The notes beneath the pieces were generated by a model that ran no database searches, was not told the origin of the DNA, and worked only from the letters and a program-made list of their open reading frames with translations. A program made the translations under genes and the position numbers. From Euryarchaeota archaeon UBA121 (GTDB lineage: Archaea; Thermoplasmatota; Poseidoniia; Poseidoniales; Thalassarchaeaceae), in NCBI GenBank assembly GCA_002499865.1, contig DANL01000030.1, positions 1 to 5,368 on the forward strand: 5,368 nucleotides of DNA, given 5' to 3'. Of this stretch, positions 1-5,368 are shown piece after piece (positions within the stretch are counted from its first letter, which is position 1; each line of letters begins with the position of its first letter).

Positions 1-2006
1 GCAAGGTTAACCTCCTGGACATACTTCAGCAGTTCTTCCCGGCCTGTTTTAGTGTAGCCAGATAGAGTTAGATCACGTAGGTGGAGCACGGTGTCCTCGT
101 AGACTGCAACCGTCTTCTGGACTGCCTCTGCCATTTCCATGACCATTTGCCTTGCTTCATCATTATCGTAGAGCGGTCTGAAAGAGAGTTGCTCAGCAAC
201 ATTCTGGGCATAGTCTGCGATTCTATCTTGTCTACCAAGCATGAATAGGAACTCATCAGAGTCAATCAGTAATTTCCATTCTCTGGAACTGACTTTTTCT
301 CTTAGGGCGTTCTTTAGGTTGTCCGCGACCAACTCGGCATCTATTGTCGCCTGAATTTCTGCAGATGCATCTTCGCCCTTTGTCGCCTTATCTACAGCTG
401 TCAGCATGTGGTCAACAGTCACTTCTACAGCTTCTGCGTGCTTGTGGAACAACTCGAATACAGTAGGTTGTTTTGTTCCATCTCCGCCAACATCAGCCAA
501 CGCATCCTCGATAACTACCTCATCATCTCTAGTGACCCAGAGGACATATGCTACCGTAGCAAATGCGATCGGTAATACAACGATTAGATTGATTGCAGTA
601 CTTCCCATAGCGACGTATAGGGCAACTGCTCCGAATCCAGCAGCAGGAAGACTGGCGACCCATGAGGCGAAAATCTTTCCAAATACTCTGAAATCTACAT
701 TTTTGGCTCCACCTGCTAGGCCAACCCCAACCACTGCTCCGACTAATGTGTGGGTTGTGGATACTGGGACCGCAAGGAATGGCATTGAGAATACTAGAAT
801 TGTAGTAGCTGCACCAAACTCTGCTGCGAATCCTCGTGTTGGAGTAATATCAGTAATTTTGTGGCCAATAGTTTCCATAACTCTCCAACCCCATGTTACT
901 ACACCTATTGCTATGCCAGCAGAACCAAGCAATACTAACCAAAGTGGAACGTCTACCTTTCCAGCCAACTCCCCTGGTGTTGAGTTTAGTAATTCGTAGA
1001 CGGTAGCCATCGGCCCAATAGCATTGGATCGGTCATTTGCCCCGTGAGCGAATGCTACGTATGCAGCAGTAATAACTTGTAACCAAACGAAGATCCTCTC
1101 AACACCGTGGAATCCTTCTCCTTGGAATTCGTAATTCTTCAATACCCAATACAAAATCGATGAGCCGATAGTGCCGATGACTAGTGCGAGGAGTATTGAG
1201 TTGATAGGAATCCAAGCACCTTCGTACATGGCATTCAAACATTCATTGGCGATTACATCTGCATCAGCTGGGCAGTAAGGCGTAAATGGGTCAAATGAAC
1301 CATTTTCTTTTACTGGTAGCCAATCATACTTATTTGCGACTATACCCTCTCTTTCAAGTCTAGCAATTAGGCCCTTTAGAGCCTTGAATTGTAAAGCAAT
1401 ACCAAGCACAAAAAAGGTTGGAAGTGCCATAAGCGGGGCCATCCACCTACTTCTTGCAATAGGATCTGGAGCTTCTAAAATCGTAGCACGGACAATGAAG
1501 AATGTGAAGAAAGCAAGCAAACCACCCATTAACGGACTTGCTACCCAAGACATAACAACTTCAGTCAACTTTTCCCAATTGATAAGAGAGGCCTCATATT
1601 GCACTTCGAGGACTAGTCCGATTCCTACAATTCCTCCAATTATTGAGTGTGTAGTAGATACGGGTAATCCAAATCTAGTTGCGATTGTAATCCAAACCGC
1701 TGCCGCCATCATAGCCGCAATGAATCCGTACATCAGATCATTAGTGAAAGCCGCATTGAAGTAATCCGCCTCTGTATCAAAGTAGAGAATTCCTTTCCTT
1801 ACGGTGTCAGTAACGGCGTCTCCGGCAAAGAATGCACCCATGAATTCGAAGACTGCAGCAATAATCACCGCTTGCTTCAGAGTTAATGCTCTGGAACCAA
1901 CAGAAGTCCCCATCGCATTCGCTACGTCATTCGCTCCAATGTTCCATGACATATAGGCACAAACGGCAGTTGCAAGAATCAGGACGAGCCACATTATCGG
2001 TTCCAT
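1..2006 (-). CDS. PiT-family inorganic phosphate permease fused to a C-terminal PhoU-like (DUF47) domain, partial at the left edge
   Basis: Membrane permease for inorganic phosphate, driven in this family by H+ or Na+ symport. The frame is open from ATG 2006 to the window edge, giving 668 residues with no stop. Residues about 1-492 are the PHO4/PiT domain with its internal duplication: GANDVANA near 24-31 and PVSTTH at 115-120 in the first half, HGANDRSNA at 321-329 and PVSTTH at 414-419 in the second. Hydrophobic segments fill the rest, the last at about 471-491. After a charged linker, residues about 515-668 form a soluble helical region. It contains an E-x-x-AD element near 558-562 and the R-x-D-x-IAD pattern at 592-598, as in DUF47/PhoU_div proteins; about 50 residues are probably missing at the left. 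The start at 2006 is preferred over M5 (1994) because a TATA-like box lies about 26 nt upstream. The gene diverges from the AbrB-PhoU gene. The family call is secure; the domain fusion is read directly from one uninterrupted frame. Confidence 0.95.
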   Translation of the reverse strand, partial: MEPIMWLVLILATAVCAYMSWNIGANDVANAMGTSVGSRALTLKQAVIIAAVFEFMGAFFAGDAVTDTVRKGILYFDTEADYFNAAFTNDLMYGFIAAMMAAAVWITIATRFGLPVSTTHSIIGGIVGIGLVLEVQYEASLINWEKLTEVVMSWVASPLMGGLLAFFTFFIVRATILEAPDPIARSRWMAPLMALPTFFVLGIALQFKALKGLIARLEREGIVANKYDWLPVKENGSFDPFTPYCPADADVIANECLNAMYEGAWIPINSILLALVIGTIGSSILYWVLKNYEFQGEGFHGVERIFVWLQVITAAYVAFAHGANDRSNAIGPMATVYELLNSTPGELAGKVDVPLWLVLLGSAGIAIGVVTWGWRVMETIGHKITDITPTRGFAAEFGAATTILVFSMPFLAVPVSTTHTLVGAVVGVGLAGGAKNVDFRVFGKIFASWVASLPAAGFGAVALYVAMGSTAINLIVVLPIAFATVAYVLWVTRDDEVVIEDALADVGGDGTKQPTVFELFHKHAEAVEVTVDHMLTAVDKATKGEDASAEIQATIDAELVADNLKNALREKVSSREWKLLIDSDEFLFMLGRQDRIADYAQNVAEQLSFRPLYDNDEARQMVMEMAEAVQKTVAVYEDTVLHLRDLTLSGYTKTGREELLKYVQEVNL

Positions 2007-2018
2007 ATAGGCCAGCGA

Positions 2019-2035
2019 AATATATCTAGTATATT
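2019..2035. repeat. Short inverted repeat, candidate operator 1
   Basis: Perfect 6-bp arms AATATA (2019-2024) and TATATT (2030-2035) flank a 5-bp spacer TCTAG. The right arm overlaps the probable TATA box of the permease gene, so a bound protein would block transcription. AT-rich DNA makes such palindromes by chance, so the operator role is tentative. Confidence 0.35.
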
Positions 2036-2036
2036 G
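2029..2036 (-). promoter_or_regulatory. Probable TATA box of the PiT permease gene
   Basis: The minus strand reads CAATATAC here. The box centre is about 26 nt upstream of the ATG at 2006, the spacing expected if transcription starts at the initiation codon in a leaderless archaeal mRNA. The surrounding run is so AT-rich that other registers are possible. Confidence 0.45.
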
Positions 2037-2065
2037 TTTAAAAAATATATTTAATATATAGTTTA
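2030..2065 (+). repeat. Imperfect 11-bp direct repeat with 25-bp period
   Basis: TATATTGTTTA at 2030-2040 and TATATAGTTTA at 2055-2065 match at 10 of 11 positions. The GTTTA part is not simple A/T alternation, so this pair is somewhat less likely to be chance than the pure AT palindromes. It may mark tandem binding sites for a regulator of the divergent phosphate genes. Confidence 0.35.
2045..2059. repeat. Short inverted repeat, candidate operator 2
   Basis: Perfect 7-bp arms ATATATT and AATATAT flank a single central T at 2052. Its centre is exactly 25 bp from the centre of the inverted repeat at 2019-2035, which would place two sites on nearly comparable DNA faces. The low complexity of the sequence weakens the argument. 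Confidence 0.3.
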
Positions 2066-2099
2066 GTTAATTTTCGCTTCACTGCTCTAAATAAAAAAC

Positions 2100-2107
2100 T
2101 ATTTATT
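2100..2107 (+). promoter_or_regulatory. Probable TATA box of the AbrB-PhoU gene
   Basis: TATTTATT, preceded by an A-rich stretch (2090-2098) that could serve as the BRE/upstream element. It lies about 25-26 nt before the ATG at 2129, consistent with a leaderless transcript starting at or next to the start codon. Confidence 0.5.
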
Positions 2108-2128
2108 ATTCGCCATTAGTCGAAATAC

Positions 2129-3193
2129 ATGGCCAATGGTAAGCCCCCGAAGTCAGAAATTAGAAAGATTCAGCTCACGGGCGGGTCAACTTACATAGTC
2201 AGCCTTCCAAAGAAGTGGATTGGTGAACACGGTCTCGTTGCGAAGGATCAAGTCAGGATTGAATGGCGACCTTCAGGTACCCTGAGGATTGTTCCCGAGG
2301 TAACGTCATTAGTCAGAAAGAGATTGGTGGAGTTAGACCTCAGCAAGATTCCAGATGAAATGATCTATGATCACTTAGTTGGCTCATATCTGGCGGGCTC
2401 ACAGGTAATTAGAATAAAATCGCAAAAAGGCTTCAATAGGAGTCTCAGGAAAACACTCAGAAAATTCATCAATTCCACCAGAGGGGTGGAGATATCCTCT
2501 GAGACGGAATTCAGCATAGAGATGATCAATCTTCTCAATCCCTCAGAAATGCCACTTTATTCCAGTCTGAATAGGATGTACCTCCTGATATCCAGTCAGA
2601 TCAGAGATGTCATAGATGTGCTGTCGGGAGGGGATAAAGATATCCTCGAAGACTGTCACGACAGGGAACAAGAGGTTGATGCATTAAGGCTACTCTTGGA
2701 GAGGCAAGTCGGCCAGATACTGGAGTCCGCCAGTATCGAAGACTCACTGGGGACCTCAAGATGGGAAGCCTCCGAGATTGGGAAAGTCGTCAGGTCATTG
2801 GAAAGAATGGGAGACCACTCGTATGCACTTTGCAAACTTTCCTTGAATAGGTCTGACGACTCTCCAATCTCAATAAATTCCGTACCAATGTCGTCAATAC
2901 AAACCTGGAAATCTTCAATTAAGTTGTTAATTTCAAACCTAAGGAGAAGGAAAATTTCAGAGATTCATACGGCCAAAGAACAACTTATTGTCGCCATAAA
3001 TGATTTGGACGATTTTGAAATCGACTTGGTTTCGTCTGATTTGGATCCTTCTGAAGTATTATTTTTGGTTCGTTTTTCTGAATCAATTAGAAGGATGTGT
3101 GCTTATTCAATAAACATGGGAGAAGAGCTTCTCAATATTCAGTCGCACAGGGACTCTATAGAAATTACAGAGCGAATGTATACCGAGTACTAG
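2129..3193 (+). CDS. phoU: Archaeal PhoU-family phosphate uptake regulator with N-terminal AbrB/SpoVT domain
   Basis: Likely cytoplasmic regulator of phosphate uptake, 354 residues, the usual size for archaeal AbrB-PhoU proteins. Residues about 10-57 form an AbrB/MazE-like swapped-hairpin domain, including RKIQLTGGSTYIVSLPKKWI and a GLVAKDQVRIE strand, so DNA binding is expected. Residues about 60-135 are a linker domain seen in this archaeal family. Residues about 145-240 are the first PhoU helical bundle with acidic motifs E182-V-D184 and LERMGDH (224-230), which resemble the metal-binding motifs of PhoU. Residues about 255-345 are a second bundle whose matching motif is degenerate. The ATG at 2129 has a TATA-like box at leaderless distance and the AbrB domain begins directly after it. 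Divergent placement from the PiT-DUF47 gene supports a role in controlling it. In bacteria PhoU acts with PstSCAB and PhoR; no Pst genes are visible here. Confidence 0.9.
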   Translation: MANGKPPKSEIRKIQLTGGSTYIVSLPKKWIGEHGLVAKDQVRIEWRPSGTLRIVPEVTSLVRKRLVELDLSKIPDEMIYDHLVGSYLAGSQVIRIKSQKGFNRSLRKTLRKFINSTRGVEISSETEFSIEMINLLNPSEMPLYSSLNRMYLLISSQIRDVIDVLSGGDKDILEDCHDREQEVDALRLLLERQVGQILESASIEDSLGTSRWEASEIGKVVRSLERMGDHSYALCKLSLNRSDDSPISINSVPMSSIQTWKSSIKLLISNLRRRKISEIHTAKEQLIVAINDLDDFEIDLVSSDLDPSEVLFLVRFSESIRRMCAYSINMGEELLNIQSHRDSIEITERMYTEY

Positions 3194-3260
3194 TCTAGGG
3201 CTATATAGACAATACATCAATGGCAGGTTCGGTTGAGAATCCCAAATGATGCACCCAATA
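3194..3260. other. Convergent intergenic gap
   Basis: These 67 bp separate the ends of two convergent genes. I see no clear stem-loop or long T tract, so no terminator can be assigned. The gap also marks the change from AT-richer sequence on the left to GC-richer sequence on the right. Confidence 0.5.
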
Positions 3261-3659
3261 TTAGGATCTCATGCGATCGAGGGGGACGGCTATAGCAGGG
3301 AGGTAATCGCTGTATCTGTGCCTGCTGGTCTTGGGCGGATACAGTTTCCCCGATAGGGCCATTTCTACCACCTCCTGCTTCGTCAGTGTCTCCAAGTCGC
3401 TCCCCGGCCAGATGTCCAGCTCGATTCCTTCGTCATCCAGGTAGTCGACCTTGATGACCGGAAGGCGGAGCAAGCCGATCCTAAGCCCCACGTGGTACCT
3501 GTGGTGGCCATCGAGGATCGTTCCGGTGCGACCATCCACCAGCAGGGGCTTGGTGTATGCGTTCCAACGGAGTGTTATGTCGTGCAAGGAGTCCACGTTG
3601 CCGGGCTTGACCTCCTCATGGGGCTTCAGCCATGAGATGGGCACCAGCTCGACTTCCAT
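3261..3659 (-). CDS. Small ParB/Srx-fold protein resembling archaeal free-serine kinase (SerK)
   Basis: 132 residues, ATG start, TAA stop. The ParB/sulfiredoxin-fold hallmarks are KPHEE (12-16), a TKPLLVD strand (36-42), LDGHHR (49-54), VDYLDD (71-76) and a C-terminal PPKTSRH (108-114). The pairing of KPHE near the N-terminus with DGHHR and a K-T-x-RH tail is what I recall from SerK of Thermococcus kodakarensis, which uses ADP to phosphorylate free L-serine to O-phosphoserine for cysteine synthesis. That enzyme is much longer, about 240 residues, so this is a compact relative. ParB chromosome partition is unlikely: there is no helix-turn-helix or dimer domain, and no ParA neighbour. It lies 56 bp downstream of the CcdA-like gene on the same strand and could share its transcript. 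The fold is well supported; kinase activity is an inference from motif likeness. Confidence 0.75.
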   Translation of the reverse strand: MEVELVPISWLKPHEEVKPGNVDSLHDITLRWNAYTKPLLVDGRTGTILDGHHRYHVGLRIGLLRLPVIKVDYLDDEGIELDIWPGSDLETLTKQEVVEMALSGKLYPPKTSRHRYSDYLPAIAVPLDRMRS

Positions 3660-3662
3660 GTA

Positions 3663-3676
3663 GCCCCTAAGGGGGC
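3663..3676. other. Small GC stem-loop just upstream of the SerK-like start codon
   Basis: GCCCC (3663-3667) can pair with GGGGC (3672-3676) around a 4-nt loop. On the minus strand it ends 3 nt before the ATG at 3659 and lies about 40 nt after the stop of the upstream CcdA-like gene. It could tune translation of the SerK-like gene or act as a weak terminator, but no U tract follows it. The GGGG on the minus strand might also act as a poor Shine-Dalgarno sequence. Confidence 0.35.
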
Positions 3677-3683
3677 GCTCATT

Positions 3684-3694
3684 GAAATCATTTC
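3684..3694. repeat. 11-bp palindrome in the CcdA/SerK-like intergenic gap
   Basis: GAAAT-C-ATTTC is a perfect inverted repeat with a single central base. It sits about 25-35 nt upstream of the SerK-like ATG, where a promoter element or operator for that gene would lie. The length is modest and chance is possible. Confidence 0.25.
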
Positions 3695-3715
3695 GCGTGA
3701 TTCACACCAGTTAGG

Positions 3716-5272
3716 TCATCCGATTATTCCGGAAACTGCCTCGGTCTGCGTCAGGTAGACCAAGAGCCCCAAACCAGCGAAGATCATCATCCAAGAGCCA
3801 GTCGCCTTGACCACCCCGGTGGATCTCCTGAGGAAGCTGATCATCGCCTGCCTACCCATCCCGACAAGTACCGTCACCATCACCATCAGCAAGGTCACAG
3901 AGAGGATCAATCCGCCGAGGCCAGCCACGAAGGCCCCCTCGCCCACAACCGCCAACCATGCCACGAACGGGAAAACCGCGGCGGCCGTACAATCCACAGA
4001 CGCGGCCGAGTATCCTATCCCCCACAGGAACATGTTTCTACGTGGCGTGAAAACCTCATCGGACTCCACCGTTTGGTACCTGTCCAACCACCTCTGTACG
4101 AAAGACATCATCTCACTGGTCCAACCAAGAAGCATCAGGCTGCCCAGTACCACGAGCAGGCATGCAATTCCGACAGCTATGGTGTGGAAAGTCCCTGATA
4201 GGTTGACGACCTCGCTCAACCCGAAGATGACTATCCCAACGGACACGAAAAACGTCAGTTGCCCGAGAGCGGCAAAGCTCCCAATCTCAAGTGAACCCGG
4301 TATCCTCCCGCTTATCTTTCCCTCTGCATGCAACTCCTCCTCCCTCATCCCCAGGCTGAGGTAGTAGGTGATGTACGAAGGCAGGACCGGGAAGGCGCAA
4401 GGGGAGAAGTACACCAATACTCCGAGGAAAAGCCCGATGATGAATACGCCTGTTACTGACCTGTCCGATTTCGCTATGCCGATCCTCAGGTCCTCCGCAT
4501 CGCCCTCGTTGGCCTTCAGAACCGCGTTGTCAAAAGCCTTCCACCTATCCAAGGGCGTCCCAGTGTTATCCTTCGCTACCACATATCCTTCATGGTCAAT
4601 CACTAGTACCAATGGGAGAAGCTGAGCAGAGTAGTATTCGGCCATGTCGCCCCTCGATCCATTTTCCAGGATTATTGATTCGGTTCCGCCATTCACTACA
4701 GTCCAACTCATGAATTTCTCAGAATCATAATCCCCGAATGTCGAATTTATCTGTGCGAAGGTTTCACCAAATCTGTACCAGGCCGCCACTGAAACTACTA
4801 CCACGGGATACTCTCCCTCGAGATCGCTCCAATCAGCGATATTGTTCTCAATGTGCTCTTGCACATAGTGACAGTTCGCACAATCTATTGCCATGAAGTC
4901 TAGGATAACGACACTCCCTCTGAGGGAACTCAACTGAACAGTGCCGTTCTCATCGGCGATAATGGTGTCAATGCCGGTTCTGTTCAGTGATTGGGCTTCA
5001 AAATCGTACACCTCATTGACGTCTCCAGAGACCCCGTATATCGAGGAGGTCATTCCGAAAAGGGATAGGGAGGAATATCCAATGACGCAGAAAAGTACGA
5101 CAGCGACGCCGAAAGCCCTCCATGTGTCGCCCTCCCTGAGGATACTGAAATCAAGCCTCTGAGTTAGCGAGACTCCTTCTGGCTCACTCATGCACTGTGA
5201 AGTGTCGTGCTCTTTTTCATTACAGTGGGTGAATGTTTTCTCTTCTACAGAGGTCAAAATTTCTGATTTCAT
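3716..5272 (-). CDS. Thioredoxin-like domain fused to CcdA/DsbD-type transmembrane thiol-disulfide transporter
   Basis: 518 residues from ATG 5272; the frame stays open upstream to a GTG at 5344 (542 residues). In the 518-residue numbering, about 1-50 form a hydrophilic cytoplasmic tail and 51-74 a signal-anchor membrane helix. Residues about 95-260 are a TlpA/redoxin-like domain with active site D-C131-A-N-C134 and a probable cis-Pro at 220 (LLPLVLVID). Residues about 272-507 have about six membrane helices of the CcdA/DsbD family, with SPCAFPVLPSY (C292) and a second cysteine in SVDCTAA (C428). CcdA proteins pass electrons from cytoplasmic thioredoxin across the membrane; the attached domain would receive them outside. 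E. coli DsbD has its thioredoxin domain C-terminal to the membrane part, so the order here is reversed. Possible roles are cytochrome c maturation or keeping surface protein thiols reduced. The start at 5272 is favoured by a TATA-like box 27 nt upstream; M52 of the long form (5191) is a weaker alternative. Confidence 0.88.
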   Translation of the reverse strand: MKSEILTSVEEKTFTHCNEKEHDTSQCMSEPEGVSLTQRLDFSILREGDTWRAFGVAVVLFCVIGYSSLSLFGMTSSIYGVSGDVNEVYDFEAQSLNRTGIDTIIADENGTVQLSSLRGSVVILDFMAIDCANCHYVQEHIENNIADWSDLEGEYPVVVVSVAAWYRFGETFAQINSTFGDYDSEKFMSWTVVNGGTESIILENGSRGDMAEYYSAQLLPLVLVIDHEGYVVAKDNTGTPLDRWKAFDNAVLKANEGDAEDLRIGIAKSDRSVTGVFIIGLFLGVLVYFSPCAFPVLPSYITYYLSLGMREEELHAEGKISGRIPGSLEIGSFAALGQLTFFVSVGIVIFGLSEVVNLSGTFHTIAVGIACLLVVLGSLMLLGWTSEMMSFVQRWLDRYQTVESDEVFTPRRNMFLWGIGYSAASVDCTAAAVFPFVAWLAVVGEGAFVAGLGGLILSVTLLMVMVTVLVGMGRQAMISFLRRSTGVVKATGSWMMIFAGLGLLVYLTQTEAVSGIIG

Positions 5273-5294
5273 CAGATTTCTATCATCTGAAAGG

Positions 5295-5303
5295 AATAAT
5301 TTA
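5295..5303 (-). promoter_or_regulatory. Probable TATA box of the thioredoxin-CcdA gene
   Basis: The minus strand reads TAAATTATT, centred 27 nt upstream of the ATG at 5272, matching leaderless archaeal spacing. It is the most AT-rich patch in this gap. Read on the plus strand it could also serve the tRNA, giving a leader of roughly 20 nt, but that use is less certain. Confidence 0.5.
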
Positions 5304-5345
5304 GGTCTCACCATCCTTATCCGCACAGCTCTTTCGCGAGACACG

Positions 5346-5368
5346 GGGCTCGTGGTCTAGGGGTTATG
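5346..5368 (+). tRNA. 5' part of a tRNA gene, cut by the right edge, possibly tRNA-Val
   Basis: The sequence fits the start of a tRNA: a 7-nt acceptor strand GGGCTCG (5346-5352), T8 and G9, then GTCT for the D stem, A14, G15, and a D loop with GG followed by TTATG. Archaeal tRNA-Val genes have a similar start in my recollection, but the anticodon is outside the window so identity is a guess. The gene diverges from the CcdA-like gene. Confidence 0.65.

Larger units (their letters stand above)
2007..2128. promoter_or_regulatory. Shared divergent promoter/operator region between the permease and the AbrB-PhoU gene
   Basis: This 122-bp gap separates two head-to-head genes. Its left half, 2018-2070, is almost entirely A and T and contrasts with the coding sequence on both sides. 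It carries TATA-like boxes for both directions, two short inverted repeats and a direct repeat, listed separately. No convincing Shine-Dalgarno sequence precedes either start, which fits leaderless transcripts. Regulation of both genes from here is inferred from the layout. Confidence 0.7.

Noticed and set aside
68..265. 65-codon minus-strand open frame
   Set aside because: It is in a different frame inside the DUF47 region of the permease gene and has no recognisable domain.
406..1764. Plus-strand open frames at 406-999 and 1384-1764
   Set aside because: They are antisense to the PiT permease, whose minus-strand frame has clear family motifs throughout; their translations are low-complexity and match no family I know.
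1..2006. Permease as a pseudogene because no stop codon is seen
   Set aside because: The frame is intact with all signature motifs and simply runs off the left edge, so it is partial in the window rather than broken.
2018..2070. Replication origin or origin-recognition repeats in the AT-rich tract
   Set aside because: The tract is short, lacks GC-containing ORB-like repeats, and no orc1/cdc6 gene is present; a divergent promoter explains it.
3194..3260. Bidirectional terminator in the convergent gap
   Set aside because: No inverted repeat of useful length or T tract could be found on either strand.
3261..3659. ParB chromosome-partition protein or nuclease
   Set aside because: Only the ParB/Srx fold core is present, with no DNA-binding or dimerisation domain and no ParA; the SerK-like C-terminal motif fits better.
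3451..3663. Plus-strand open frame of 70 codons
   Set aside because: It is antisense to the SerK-like gene and has no family features.
3807..5162. Plus-strand open frames at 3807-4364, 4368-4625 and 4941-5162
   Set aside because: All are antisense shadows of the thioredoxin-CcdA gene, which explains the region fully.

Overview
The window looks archaeal, most likely from a planktonic euryarchaeote such as Marine Group II (Poseidoniales) or a relative. Three things suggest this. There is a PhoU-family regulator with an N-terminal AbrB/SpoVT DNA-binding domain, an arrangement typical of archaea. AT-rich TATA-like boxes lie about 25-27 nt upstream of start codons, as in leaderless archaeal transcription. 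The partial tRNA at the right edge has an archaeal-looking 5' half. The lineage is an inference; the domain Archaea is fairly secure.

Left part (1-3193) is a phosphate-uptake module. A large minus-strand gene, open at the left edge, encodes a PiT-type phosphate permease whose C-terminus continues into a PhoU-like (DUF47) helical domain. Head to head with it, across a 122-bp AT-rich intergenic region, is a plus-strand AbrB-PhoU protein. The shared promoter region has TATA-like boxes for both genes, two short inverted repeats and an imperfect direct repeat, all with a 25-bp period. This suggests co-regulation, possibly by the AbrB-PhoU protein itself.

Right part (3261-5344, minus strand) is visibly more GC-rich. 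It holds a gene for a membrane thiol-disulfide protein, an extracytoplasmic thioredoxin-like domain followed by a CcdA/DsbD transmembrane domain. Then, 56 bp downstream, comes a short ParB/Srx-fold protein that resembles the archaeal free-serine kinase SerK rather than a partition protein. If that likeness reflects function, the pair could join thiol redox transport to O-phosphoserine/cysteine metabolism, but this is conjecture.

The right edge (5346-5368) carries the first 23 nt of a plus-strand tRNA. It sits so close to the longest possible start of the CcdA gene that an internal ATG at 5272 is the better start. I see no CRISPR array, insertion sequence or transposase, and no gene is visibly broken; only the edge features are cut off by the window.
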